DNA of 64,000 nt, taken from Pseudomonas sp. 7SR1 (GTDB taxonomy: Bacteria > Pseudomonadota > Gammaproteobacteria > Pseudomonadales > Pseudomonadaceae). Shown here in pieces: positions 7,511-16,465 of the stretch. The notes under the pieces are model-generated. The model did no database searches. It worked only from the letters and a program-made list of their open reading frames with translations, and had not been told where the DNA came from. Both the position numbers and the translations under genes were made by a program. Position 1 is the first letter of the stretch, and every line of letters starts with the position of its first letter. The stretch covers positions 3,356,001-3,420,000 of the forward strand of contig NZ_LT707064.1 in the NCBI RefSeq assembly GCF_900156465.1, written 5' to 3'.

Positions 7511-8920
7511 ATGAGCCGCGCCGGTTTTGATGAAATGTACGATGCCGAGGGTCAGGTTCGCCCGCATTACCGGGCGTTTGCCCATTGGCTGGCGTCAGCG
7601 CCGGAGGAGCTCCTGGCCCAGCGGCGGCGCGAAGCCGATCTGTTGTTTCATCGTGCGGGAATTACCTTCACGCTCTACGGCGATGAGCAGGGAACGGAGC
7701 GCCTGATTCCCTTCGACACGATCCCGCGCAGCATTCCCGCCAGCGAATGGCGAGTCGTCGAGCGTGGCTGCGTCCAACGGGTCCGGGCGCTGAACATGTT
7801 CCTGGCCGACCTCTACCATGAGCAACGGATCATCCGTGCCGGCATCATCCCGGCCGAACAGGTGTTGGCCAACGAACAATATCAGCTGGCGATGCAAGGC
7901 CTGGATCTGCATCGTGACGTCTATGCCCACATCTGCGGTATCGATCTCGTACGCGATGGGGATGGCACGTACTACGTACTCGAGGACAATCTTCGTACGC
8001 CCAGTGGCGTGAGCTATATGCTGGAAGACCGCAAGATGATGATGCGGCTGTTCCCCGAACTGTTCGCGGCCCAGCGCATCGCCCCCATCGACCATTATCC
8101 CAACCTGCTGCTCGATACCCTGAGAAGCGCCAGCGCGCTGGAAGATCCCAGCGTCGTGGTGCTCACGCCGGGGCGTTTCAACAGTGCATTCTTCGAGCAT
8201 GCATTCCTGGCCCGGGAAATGGGCGTGGAGCTGGTGGAAGGCGCGGACCTGTTCGTACGCGATGACAAGGTGTTCATGCGTACCACCGACGGGCCGAAAG
8301 CGGTGGATGTGATCTACCGGCGCCTTGACGATGCGTACCTCGATCCGCTGGCCTTCAATCCGGAATCGATGCTCGGCGTGCCGGGGATCCTGTCCTCCTA
8401 CCGCTCCGGCAACGTGGTGCTGGCCAATGCCATCGGTACCGGCGTGGCGGACGACAAGTCGGTGTACCCGTTCGTCACCGATATGATCCGTTTCTACCTG
8501 GATGAAGAACCGGTCCTGAAGAACGTTCCCACCTGGCAGTGTCGTGATCCTGTCCATCTGTCCCATGTACTGGCGCACCTTCCAGACCTGGTGGTCAAGG
8601 AAACCCAAGGTTCCGGTGGGTATGGAATGCTGGTGGGGCCTACTTCGACGAAGGCCCAGATCGACGCATTCCGGGAGCGGATCAAGGCCAGGCCGCATGC
8701 GTATATCGCCCAGCCGACGCTATCGCTTTCCACCTGCCCGACTTTCGTCGAGAACGGTATCGCACCGCGCCACATCGATTTGCGACCGTTCGTGTTGTCC
8801 GGCCAAGAAACCCGGGTAGTGCCCGGTGGCCTGACCCGCGTAGCGCTTCGCGAAGGATCGCTGGTGGTCAATTCGTCCCAGGGTGGTGGCACCAAGGACA
8901 CCTGGGTGGTCGAGCAATGA
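7511..8920 (+). CDS. Circularly permuted type-2 ATP-grasp protein (COG2308)
   Basis: A 469-residue protein. ATG 7511 has a GGGAG ribosome site 7 bp upstream; the ATG at 7487 lacks one. The motifs of the DUF404/DUF407 family are visible: FDEMYDAEGQVRPHYR at the N-terminus, GIDLVRDGDGTYYVLEDNLRTPSGVSYMLE (nucleotide/metal binding), VDVIYRRLDD, LVVKETQGSGGYGM and a C-terminal DLRPFVL. Circularly permuted ATP-grasp enzymes are predicted ATP-dependent carboxylate-amine ligases acting on peptides; the substrate is unknown. It heads a three-gene operon with alpha-E and transglutaminase proteins, a widespread conserved trio. Confidence 0.93.
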   Translation: MSRAGFDEMYDAEGQVRPHYRAFAHWLASAPEELLAQRRREADLLFHRAGITFTLYGDEQGTERLIPFDTIPRSIPASEWRVVERGCVQRVRALNMFLADLYHEQRIIRAGIIPAEQVLANEQYQLAMQGLDLHRDVYAHICGIDLVRDGDGTYYVLEDNLRTPSGVSYMLEDRKMMMRLFPELFAAQRIAPIDHYPNLLLDTLRSASALEDPSVVVLTPGRFNSAFFEHAFLAREMGVELVEGADLFVRDDKVFMRTTDGPKAVDVIYRRLDDAYLDPLAFNPESMLGVPGILSSYRSGNVVLANAIGTGVADDKSVYPFVTDMIRFYLDEEPVLKNVPTWQCRDPVHLSHVLAHLPDLVVKETQGSGGYGMLVGPTSTKAQIDAFRERIKARPHAYIAQPTLSLSTCPTFVENGIAPRHIDLRPFVLSGQETRVVPGGLTRVALREGSLVVNSSQGGGTKDTWVVEQ

Positions 8921-8947
8921 GGGAGCTACGATGCCAGGAAGCCTGCC

Positions 8948-9898
8948 ATGTTGAGTAGAACCGCCTCGGACCTTTACTGGATGTCACGTTACCTGGAGCG
9001 GGCGGAAAATCTCGCCCGGATGCTCGACGTCAGTTATTCGCTGTCCTTGATGCCCCAGGACGGTCATGGCGATGGCCTGCACGAGTTGGCCATGCCCTTG
9101 CTGATCACCGGTACGCTGGATGACTACCGGGAGCGACACGGCGATCTGCATGCCGAGCGATTGCTGCATTTCTTCGCCCTGGAGGCCGCCAACCCCGCCA
9201 GTATCTACAGTTGCCTCGGGGCGGCTCGGGCCAGCGCCCATGCGGTGCGTGGGCGAATTACCGCCGACATGTGGGAAAACATCAATGCCACCTGGCTGGA
9301 TATCCGCGATATTGCCGGGCAGGGCCTGGGGCGTTACGGGCTGAGCCGTTTCTGTGAATGGATCAAGGAGAGGTCCCACCTGTTTCGGGGGGCAACCTAT
9401 GGCACCGTCATGCGCAACGATGCGTTCAGGTTCATCCGCCTGGGAACGTTTATCGAAAGGGCCGACAACACCCTGCGTCTGCTCGATGCCCGCTATGAGA
9501 TGGCCGGCGACCAGGCTGACGCCGTCAGCGACGGCACGGCCCATGCGTATTATCAGTGGAGCGCGGTGTTGCGTGCCCTGTCTTCCTTCGAAGCCTATAC
9601 CGAGATCTACCGCGATGCCCCCGGAGCCCGCCATGTGGCCGAGTTGCTGTTGTTGCGTGCCGATGTGCCGCGCTCGCTGCGCGCCTGCACCGAGGAAATC
9701 GACCAGATCCTGGCCAGCCTGCCAGGGACCAATGGGCGGCCGGCGCAACGCCTGGCGGCGCAGATGGATGCACGCCTGCGCTATACCGGTATCCATGAAA
9801 TCCTTGATGGAGGTCTGCATGCCTGGCTCACGGAGTTCATCCCGAGGGTCCGCGAGCTGGGCGACGCGATCCACCGTTCCTACCTGGAGGTCATATGA
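8948..9898 (+). CDS. Alpha-E domain protein (DUF403/COG2307)
   Basis: A 316-residue, almost wholly alpha-helical protein. It begins MLSRTASDLYWMSRYLERAENLARMLD, the family signature, and ends LHAWLTEFIPRVRELGDAIHRSYLEV. Conserved Glu/Arg pairs occur in each helix (RYLERAEN, LGTFIERADNTLRLLDARYE). Members are invariably encoded beside circularly permuted ATP-grasp genes and are proposed partners of the ligase; no activity is assigned. It lies 27 bp after the ligase gene and overlaps the transglutaminase start by 4 bp. Confidence 0.92.
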   Translation: MLSRTASDLYWMSRYLERAENLARMLDVSYSLSLMPQDGHGDGLHELAMPLLITGTLDDYRERHGDLHAERLLHFFALEAANPASIYSCLGAARASAHAVRGRITADMWENINATWLDIRDIAGQGLGRYGLSRFCEWIKERSHLFRGATYGTVMRNDAFRFIRLGTFIERADNTLRLLDARYEMAGDQADAVSDGTAHAYYQWSAVLRALSSFEAYTEIYRDAPGARHVAELLLLRADVPRSLRACTEEIDQILASLPGTNGRPAQRLAAQMDARLRYTGIHEILDGGLHAWLTEFIPRVRELGDAIHRSYLEVI

Positions 9899-10698
9899 GA
9901 CTCTCGATCAGCCACGAAACGGCCTACCACTATGAACATCAGGTTCGCGCCAGCATCCAGTACCTGCGCCTCACACCCCAAGACAGCGAACGCCAGCACG
10001 TGCTGAGCTGGAAGCTCGACTTGCCTCGACCGGTGCGTTCCCAGCTGGATCCGTTCGGCAATATTCTCCATGTGCTCACCCTGGACGAGCCCCACGAAAC
10101 CATCATCATTGGTGCACGCGGCCAGGTCGATATCGATCCCTCGCATGAGGCCGAGCATGAGCAACGCTCGGCGCTACCGTTCCTGCGGTTCACCCGGCTG
10201 ACCGAAGCGGACGAGGCCTTGCGTGACTTCGCCCATGAGCAGTGCGGGCAACGGCGTGACCGCGTGGCACTGATCGACCTGATGCACGGGCTGAACCGGC
10301 ACATCGCGTATACCCCGGGCTCGACCCAGGTCGAGACCCGCGCGGCACAGGCGTTCGCCGGCCGCAGCGGGGTGTGCCAGGATCATACCCACGCCTTCCT
10401 GGCCTGCGCCCGCAGTCTGGGCGTGCCGGCGCGCTATGTGTCTGGCTATGTGTACAGCGACGGCTGCGAGCACCTGGCCAGTCATGCCTGGGCCGAAGCC
10501 TGGCTCGACGACGCCTGGTACAGCTTCGATGTCACGCACCAACTGGCCCGCCCGGAGCGACACTTGAAACTGGCCGTAGGCCTGGATTACCTCGACGCCT
10601 GCCCGGTACGGGGCATGCGTCGCGATGGCGGTTGCGAGCAGATGCGGGCCCGGGTGGTCGTGACGCCGGCTACGGTGGTTGCCTGGCAGGAACAATGA
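9895..10698 (+). CDS. Bacterial transglutaminase-like cysteine protease/ligase
   Basis: A 267-residue protein. The N-terminal beta domain (MRLSISHETAYHYEHQVRASIQYLRLTPQ) is the bacterial transglutaminase N-terminal region. The catalytic triad reads as C161 in GRSGVCQDHTHAF, H197 in ASHAWAEAW and D212 in YSFDVTH. There is no signal peptide, so it should be cytoplasmic. In the conserved trio the transglutaminase-fold enzyme probably cleaves or exchanges the amide made by the ATP-grasp ligase. Its start overlaps the previous gene (ATGA). Confidence 0.92.
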   Translation: MRLSISHETAYHYEHQVRASIQYLRLTPQDSERQHVLSWKLDLPRPVRSQLDPFGNILHVLTLDEPHETIIIGARGQVDIDPSHEAEHEQRSALPFLRFTRLTEADEALRDFAHEQCGQRRDRVALIDLMHGLNRHIAYTPGSTQVETRAAQAFAGRSGVCQDHTHAFLACARSLGVPARYVSGYVYSDGCEHLASHAWAEAWLDDAWYSFDVTHQLARPERHLKLAVGLDYLDACPVRGMRRDGGCEQMRARVVVTPATVVAWQEQ

Positions 10699-10702
10699 TG
10701 CC

Positions 10703-11515
10703 TCATGGACTCGGCAGCTGTTTGCGTCCGGCCATGTGCTTCAGATAACCCACCAACAGGTCCAGTTCCGAATCCGGCAACACCGCTGCGGAGAACCCTG
10801 GCATCTTCCCTTGGGGCCAGCGGCGCAGGCTCTGGGGGTCGCGGATGTAGCGTTTGAGGAAGTCCCCCGAGAAGTATTCGGTGGGATTGAAGGGAATATT
10901 CAGGTCCGGACCGAACTGTGCGTCGCCCGCGCCATTGAGGCGGTGACACGCCAGGCAGTTTTTCTGGAACAGCTCGAAGCCTTTGTTGACCGGATCGTCC
11001 TTGGCCAGGGTAGGCGCCGGCAGCAGGGCAGGGAAGCGTTCGGCTACCGCTGGCAGGCGCTTGATGCTCGCCACCGCGTAGGGCCATTGCTCGGGGCTGA
11101 TATGGCCCGCCTGCGGATCGGTCCAGACCAGGTAGAAAGGCCCGGCGCTGTGCTTGCCTTCACCCAGTGGAGGCCATGGCGCGGCCGGATCCTCTATCGC
11201 CAGCCAGGCGCGTGCGCCGCTCTTGTTCAACAAGGGCGCAGCGGGCAATTCGGCGGCGAAGCCATCCAGTGCCACGGCTTGCAGATGATCGTCCGGCTGG
11301 ATGCCGGTCAACAACTCCGTCAGCGGCACGGCGCGGTAGGTCATCGGTTTCTTGTAGGAGACGTCCTCGGCGATTTGTACGGTCCGGGCTTGCGGATGCT
11401 TGAGCAGTTCTTCTGTTTGCCAGGTGCGTGTATTCGCGCCCAGTTCCAGCGTCAGCTGGGCGGCGTACAGGGGCGTGCCGAGCAGCAACGCCCCGAGCAT
11501 GATGAGAGCCTTCAA
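10703..11515 (-). CDS. Exported c-type cytochrome
   Basis: A haem motif CLACH lies at about residues 187-191, with a downstream Met ligand region (KMPGFSAAVL) and the C-terminal helix LDLLVGYLKHM, typical of cytochrome c class I. The first half (residues about 20-160) resembles sulfite-oxidase/molybdopterin-like accessory domains (VPLTELLTGIQPDDHLQAVALDGF) rather than a second haem domain. I chose TTG at 11515, preceded by GGAAGG 7 bp upstream and giving a clean signal (MKALIMLGALLLGTPLYA); the ATG at 11530 has no ribosome site and adds five residues. It converges with the transglutaminase gene, 4 bp apart. Confidence 0.83.
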   Translation of the reverse strand: MKALIMLGALLLGTPLYAAQLTLELGANTRTWQTEELLKHPQARTVQIAEDVSYKKPMTYRAVPLTELLTGIQPDDHLQAVALDGFAAELPAAPLLNKSGARAWLAIEDPAAPWPPLGEGKHSAGPFYLVWTDPQAGHISPEQWPYAVASIKRLPAVAERFPALLPAPTLAKDDPVNKGFELFQKNCLACHRLNGAGDAQFGPDLNIPFNPTEYFSGDFLKRYIRDPQSLRRWPQGKMPGFSAAVLPDSELDLLVGYLKHMAGRKQLPSP

Positions 11516-11639
11516 TGGATCGCCTTCCATGTCGAGTGGGGTGCCGCAAAGGTTGGCACAGCCACTGCGGCCCGAACAACGAGCCTGTCGCTTTTTTTAG
11601 CGAGAAACACAGTATCGAGGCAACTGCCCGCGTACGGAT

Positions 11640-11735
11640 TCAGCCGATCATCTTGGGGATATTCGGCAGAATCAACAGCAGCGTCGTGGCGAAGAGAATG
11701 AGTCCGGCTTGACGAACTTTCGTATGTTTGAACAT
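11640..11735 (-). CDS. Small single-span membrane protein (31 aa)
   Basis: The ORF reads MFKHTKVRQAGLILFATTLL and then LILPNIPKMIG. It has a basic N-terminus and one transmembrane helix of about 18 residues, and ATG 11735 is preceded by GGCGGGT-like bases. It is too short for most gene callers. The neighbouring cytochrome gene starts 124 bp downstream on the same strand. Small hydrophobic proteins near cytochromes are often accessory subunits, but no function is claimed. Confidence 0.5.
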   Translation of the reverse strand: MFKHTKVRQAGLILFATTLLLILPNIPKMIG

Positions 11736-12120
11736 GGCTGACCCGCCTTTTTTGTTATTTCCTGAGCCAGCCTGCATAACTCCATGACGGCTGGCGTTGC
11801 ACTTCCTGTCTGACAAGCGCCTCGGCAAAACCCGACGACTCTCTTGTACAAGGATTACATTAGGGGCCGCAGCCGGCTTGGCTTAGATCCAATTAGTATC
11901 AGTTTTTAACCAGCAGTTATCAAAACGCTATGAGGCCTATTGCCATCTACCTGAAGGACCTTTTGCTAGACAGTTCGCTCTCCTGAAACGGTTAACCCGA
12001 TAGCTCGCTACCGTTCGTCTGACCGTGGTCGTCAACGCTGTTGAGCGCTGTGGTCATTGAATCCCCTGCCGCTGGGCTTATGGTTGGAGGCCTTGCATAC
12101 AACTGCGGTTCGAGGGTGTC
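11736..12120. other. Intergenic region with no convincing gene
   Basis: A divergent intergenic stretch between the small membrane protein and the thiolase gene. It includes a lower-GC segment (about 11900-11935, AATTAGTATCAGTTTTTAA) suitable for promoters. No complete ORF with a ribosome site, no repeat and no clear operator was seen. Confidence 0.5.
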
Positions 12121-13326
12121 ATGACCGAGGCTTTGATTTTCGACGCGTTGCGCACGCCCCGTGGCAAGGGCAAGGCTGACGGTGCCTTGTACAGCGTCAA
12201 GCCGGTGAGTTTGGTGAGTGGGCTGCTCAATGCCCTGCAGCAGCGCATGGACCTGGATACCGGCCAGGTGGATGACATCGTGCTCGGGTGTGTGACACCG
12301 GTGGGCGACCAGGGCGCCGACATCGCCAAGACCGCCGCCGTGGTGGCAGGCTGGGATATCAGTGTCGCGGGCATGCAGCTCAACCGGTTCTGTGCCTCGG
12401 GCCTGGAAGCGGTGAACCTGGCGGCGATGAAAGTGCGCTCCGGGTTCGAAGACCTGGTGGTGGCCGGTGGCGTCGAATCCATGTCCCGGGTGCCCATGGG
12501 CAGCGACGGCGGGGCCTGGGCGCTGGATCCGCAGTCCAACCTGTCGGGGCATTTCATACCCCAGGGCATTGGCGCCGACCTGATTGCCACCCTGGAAGGT
12601 TTCAGCCGGGAGGATGTCGACCGCTATGCACTGCATTCCCAGCACAAGGCTGCGCGAGCCAGGGCGGACGGTTCGTTCGATCGATCCCTGGTGACGGTGC
12701 GGGACCAGAACGGCCTGGCGCTGCTGGATCAGGATGAATTCATTCGCGCCGACTCGACCCTTGAGGGTCTTGGCAAGCTCAAGCCGAGTTTCGAGGCCAT
12801 GGGCCAGATGGGATTCGATGCCACCGCACTCAGGGTCTACAGCCATGTCGAGCGGATCGATCATGTGCATACGCCGGGCAACAGCTCCGGGATCGTCGAT
12901 GGCGCGGCGCTGATGCTGGTCGGCTCCGAAGCCAAGGGGCGGGCCCTGGGCTTGCAACCCCGTGCACGGATCGTCGCCACGGCCATCACCAGCACCGACC
13001 CGACCATCATGCTCACCGGTCCCGCGCCAGCTACCCGCAAGGCCTTGGCCAAGGCCGGCTTGCGGGTGCAGGACATCGACCTTTTCGAGGTCAACGAAGC
13101 GTTTGCCTCGGTGGTGCTCAAATTCATCAAGGACATGGCCATCGATCCGACGAAGGTCAACGTCAACGGCGGTTCCATTGCCCTGGGCCATCCCTTGGGG
13201 GCGACGGGGTGCGCGATCCTCGGCACCTTGCTCGACGAACTGGAGGCGCGTCGCCTGCGTTATGGCCTGGCGACCCTGTGCGTCGGTGGTGGCATGGGCA
13301 TCGCCACGGTGATCGAGCGTCTCTGA
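12121..13326 (+). CDS. Acetyl-CoA C-acyltransferase (thiolase)
   Basis: A 401-residue thiolase. The nucleophile is C91 in [12 protein letters not shown], with H357 in [14 protein letters not shown] and C387 in TLCVGGGMG, so the catalytic set is complete. It cleaves 3-ketoacyl-CoA with CoA (or condenses two acyl-CoA). The next gene, 41 bp downstream, encodes a multifunctional hydratase/dehydrogenase, so the pair is a beta-oxidation operon. In Pseudomonas such pairs exist in addition to fadBA. The chain-length preference cannot be read. Confidence 0.94.
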   Translation: MTEALIFDALRTPRGKGKADGALYSVKPVSLVSGLLNALQQRMDLDTGQVDDIVLGCVTPVGDQGADIAKTAAVVAGWDISVAGMQLNRFCASGLEAVNLAAMKVRSGFEDLVVAGGVESMSRVPMGSDGGAWALDPQSNLSGHFIPQGIGADLIATLEGFSREDVDRYALHSQHKAARARADGSFDRSLVTVRDQNGLALLDQDEFIRADSTLEGLGKLKPSFEAMGQMGFDATALRVYSHVERIDHVHTPGNSSGIVDGAALMLVGSEAKGRALGLQPRARIVATAITSTDPTIMLTGPAPATRKALAKAGLRVQDIDLFEVNEAFASVVLKFIKDMAIDPTKVNVNGGSIALGHPLGATGCAILGTLLDELEARRLRYGLATLCVGGGMGIATVIERL

Positions 13327-13367
13327 GCCCGTCTTCAAGGAACCGTATTTTTTTAGGAACGCTATCG

Positions 13368-15512
13368 ATGACCGATGCCATACGTTACGAAACAGGCCCC
13401 GACCGGATTGTCGTCCTGACCCTGGATATGCCGGGCCAGAGTGCCAACACCATGAATGCGGTGTACCGCGAGGCCATGGCCGCCTGCATCGCCCGACTGA
13501 GTGCTGAAAAGGACCGCATAGCCGGGGTGGTCATCACGTCCGCCAAGAAAACCTTCTTCGCTGGCGGCGATCTCAACGAACTGGTCAAGGTCGGCAAGGA
13601 CCAGGCCAAGGCGTTCTACGACATGATCCTGGCTCTCAAGGCGCAACTGCGCGCCCTGGAAACGTTGGGCAGGCCGGTGGTGGCCGCTATCAACGGCGCG
13701 GCCCTGGGCGGTGGCTGGGAGCTCTGCCTGGCCTGTCATCACCGTGTGGCGCTGGACGATCCATCCGTGCAGATCGGTCTGCCGGAGGTCACCCTCGGCC
13801 TGCTGCCGGGCGGTGGCGGGGTGGTGCGGATGGTGCGTCTGCTTGGCTTGGAGAAAGCCTTGCCGTATCTGTTGGAGGGTAAGAGGGTCACCGCTCGGCA
13901 AGCCTTGCAGGTTGGGTTGATCGATGAGCTGGCAGGCGACCGTGACGAGTTGCTGGCCAAGGCTCGCGCCTGGATACTCGCCAATCCGAATGTGCTCCAG
14001 CCCTGGGATTTGAAGGGGTATCGGATTCCGGGGGGCACGCCATCCGACCCGGGCATGGCGCAGATGCTGGCGATTGCACCTTCGATTCTGCGCAACAAGA
14101 CCCAGGGTTGCCTGCCGGCGCCGGAGAAAATCCTTTGTGCAGCGGTGGAGGGCGCACAGGTGAGCTTCGACGCTGCGCACTTGATCGAAACCCGCTATTT
14201 CACCGAACTGACCACCGGCCAGGTGGCAAAGAACCTGATCGGTACCTTCTGGTTCCAGCTCAACGAGATCAAGGCCGGACGCTCCCGTCCGCAAGGCTTT
14301 GCGCCGTTCTCGACAAAAAAAGTCGGCGTGCTGGGAGCCGGTATGATGGGCGCCGGTATTGCCGGTGTCTGCGCCCAGGCCAACATCGAGGTGGTCCTCA
14401 AGGACATCGACCTGACCGCGGCAGAGAAGGGCAAGGCTCGTCTGGCGGCTTTGCTCGACAGCAAGGTCGACCGCGGGCAGATCAGCGCGCAACAACACGA
14501 AGCCACGCTGGCGCGGATTCATGCCACTGACCGCGATGCCGACCTCGCCGGCTGCGACCTGATCATTGAAGCGGTGTTCGAAGATCGCGCCCTGAAGGCC
14601 AGGGTCTCGGCCGCCGCCCAGGCTCTGGCAGGGCACGACGCCGTGATTGCCTCCAACACTTCGACATTGCCTATCACCGGCCTGGCGACGGCGGTACCGG
14701 ACCCGACGAAGTTCATCGGCCTGCACTTTTTCAGCCCGGTGGAAAAAATGCCCCTGGTGGAAATCATCAAGGGCGCCGGTACCAGTGATGAAACCCTGGC
14801 GCGCAGTTTCGATTTCGTCCTGCAGATACACAAGACGCCGATTGTGGTCAACGACAGTCGCGGCTTCTTCACATCACGGGTCTTCGGTACCTTCGCCCAG
14901 GAAGGCATCGCCATGCTCGGCGAGGGCGTGAGTGCGCCCATGATCGAGACCGAAGCACGCAAGGCCGGCATGCCGGTCGGCCCCTTGGCGGTTTCTGATG
15001 AAGTTTCCCTCAGCCTGATGAGTCATATTCGCGCCCAGACCCTTCAGGATCTGGAGGCGGAAGGGAAAGCCCCCATCGAGCATCCCGCGTTCGCGGTAAT
15101 CGATTGGCTGCTCAATGAATGCAAGCGCCCAGGCAAGGCCGCTGGAGCGGGTTTCTACGAATACCCGGCCAGCGGGCCGAAGCACTTGTGGCCGGGACTC
15201 AAGATGCATTTCGAGGAGGCGGGCAGGCGGATTTCAGCGCAGGATATCCGTGACCGCTTGCTGTTCATCCAGGCCCTGGAGACGGTGCGTTGTGTGGAAG
15301 AGGGCGTGCTCAATTCGACGGCCGATGCCAACGTCGGCTCGATTTTTGGCATCGGCTTCGCGCCATGGACCGGCGGCGCGTTGCAGTTCATCAACCAGTA
15401 CGGCCTGAAGGATTTCATTGCTCGCGCCCAGTATCTGTCCGAGCAATATGGCGAGCGTTTCGCTCCGCCGGCCCTGTTGCTGGAAAAGGCCGCGAAGCAG
15501 GAGCTGTTCTGA
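13368..15512 (+). CDS. Multifunctional enoyl-CoA hydratase / 3-hydroxyacyl-CoA dehydrogenase (FadB/FadJ-like)
   Basis: A 714-residue protein. Residues about 10-200 are a crotonase domain (oxyanion motif FFAGGDLNELVK; INGAALGGGWELCLA). A Rossmann NAD-binding domain begins near residue 320 (KKVGVLGAGMMGAGIAG). Two 3-hydroxyacyl-CoA dehydrogenase C-terminal domains follow (GLHFFSPVEKMPLVEII with the catalytic His; FVEDSRGFF-like VVNDSRGFFTSRVF). It hydrates enoyl-CoA and oxidises the 3-hydroxyacyl-CoA. ATG 13368 sits 8 bp after AGGAA; longer upstream frames overlap the thiolase. It is co-transcribed with the thiolase. Confidence 0.94.
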   Translation: MTDAIRYETGPDRIVVLTLDMPGQSANTMNAVYREAMAACIARLSAEKDRIAGVVITSAKKTFFAGGDLNELVKVGKDQAKAFYDMILALKAQLRALETLGRPVVAAINGAALGGGWELCLACHHRVALDDPSVQIGLPEVTLGLLPGGGGVVRMVRLLGLEKALPYLLEGKRVTARQALQVGLIDELAGDRDELLAKARAWILANPNVLQPWDLKGYRIPGGTPSDPGMAQMLAIAPSILRNKTQGCLPAPEKILCAAVEGAQVSFDAAHLIETRYFTELTTGQVAKNLIGTFWFQLNEIKAGRSRPQGFAPFSTKKVGVLGAGMMGAGIAGVCAQANIEVVLKDIDLTAAEKGKARLAALLDSKVDRGQISAQQHEATLARIHATDRDADLAGCDLIIEAVFEDRALKARVSAAAQALAGHDAVIASNTSTLPITGLATAVPDPTKFIGLHFFSPVEKMPLVEIIKGAGTSDETLARSFDFVLQIHKTPIVVNDSRGFFTSRVFGTFAQEGIAMLGEGVSAPMIETEARKAGMPVGPLAVSDEVSLSLMSHIRAQTLQDLEAEGKAPIEHPAFAVIDWLLNECKRPGKAAGAGFYEYPASGPKHLWPGLKMHFEEAGRRISAQDIRDRLLFIQALETVRCVEEGVLNSTADANVGSIFGIGFAPWTGGALQFINQYGLKDFIARAQYLSEQYGERFAPPALLLEKAAKQELF

Positions 15513-15598
15513 CGACGAGGAAGGGCTTGCCTTGGAACAGTGTTTCGAGGCAGGCTCTTGGGTGTGCAATATTCCCATCACCGTGTCAGGTATTTTTT

Positions 15599-16318
15599 AT
15601 GTCGCTACGCATCTGCATCTTGGAGACCGATATCCTGCGTCCGGAATTGGCCGATCAATATCAGGGCTACGGGCAGATGTTCCAGCGCCTGTTCTCGCAG
15701 CAGCCCATCGAGGCGCAATTCGTCGTCTACAACGTGATGCAAGGCCATTACCCCAGCGATGACGAGCGTTTCGATGCCTATCTCGTGACGGGCAGCAAGG
15801 CTGACTCCTTTGGCACCGATCCGTGGATTCAAACCCTCAAGGCCTTCCTGCTGGATCGCTACAAGCGGGGCGATAAATTGCTGGGCGTCTGTTTCGGGCA
15901 TCAGTTGCTGGCGCTGTTGCTTGGCGGCAAGACCGAGCGCGCGACCCAGGGCTGGGGCGTAGGCACCCATCGCTACAAATTGGCAGCCAAGGCGCCATGG
16001 ATGAGCCCGGTGATGGAAGAGCTGACCTTGCTGATCAGCCACCAGGACCAGGTCACCCAGCTTCCGGAAAACGCCACGGTCATTGCCTCCAGCGATTTCT
16101 GCCCGTTCGCCGCCTACCACATCGACGATCAGGTGTTGTGTTTCCAGGGCCATCCTGAATTCATCCACGACTATTCCCGGGCGTTGTTGGATATTCGCCA
16201 GGAACACCTGGGCGAAAAGGTCTACAGCCAGGGTGTGGCAAGCCTCGAACAGGAGCACCACGGCACGACCGTGGCGGAATGGATGATGCGTTTTGTCGCC
16301 CATAAGCCCCAGGGGTAA
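15599..16318 (+). CDS. Class-I glutamine amidotransferase-like protein
   Basis: A 239-residue single-domain protein. The catalytic triad reads as C98 in LLGVCFGHQLLA, H185 and E187 in CFQGHPEF. It resembles the stand-alone GMP-synthase-like glutamine amidotransferases (COG0518), some of which hydrolyse gamma-glutamyl compounds. No synthase domain is fused or adjacent. It lies 86 bp after the beta-oxidation genes, so it may be read through, but no functional link is evident. The substrate is unknown. Confidence 0.88.
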   Translation: MSLRICILETDILRPELADQYQGYGQMFQRLFSQQPIEAQFVVYNVMQGHYPSDDERFDAYLVTGSKADSFGTDPWIQTLKAFLLDRYKRGDKLLGVCFGHQLLALLLGGKTERATQGWGVGTHRYKLAAKAPWMSPVMEELTLLISHQDQVTQLPENATVIASSDFCPFAAYHIDDQVLCFQGHPEFIHDYSRALLDIRQEHLGEKVYSQGVASLEQEHHGTTVAEWMMRFVAHKPQG

Positions 16319-16465
16319 GCGTCGCAGGAAGGGTAGTCGGAGGGCGGGCTTGTCTGGAGAAGGGGCGGCCTGTCCGTTATCGATGCCGACTGACCGGGCA
16401 GCATTGCGCAACGCCCTGCACCATGGCTTCGGGCGTCATCCAGGAAATCCTGCCTTTGGACCGCT

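Noticed and set aside
10679-11701. 340-codon plus-strand frame over the cytochrome gene
   Set aside because: Antisense to a recognisable haem protein; lacks a ribosome site and any domain.
11960-12010. PsrA/FadR-type box (GAAACGGTTAAC) before the thiolase gene
   Set aside because: The right half lacks the GTTTC arm and the spacing does not fit the consensus.
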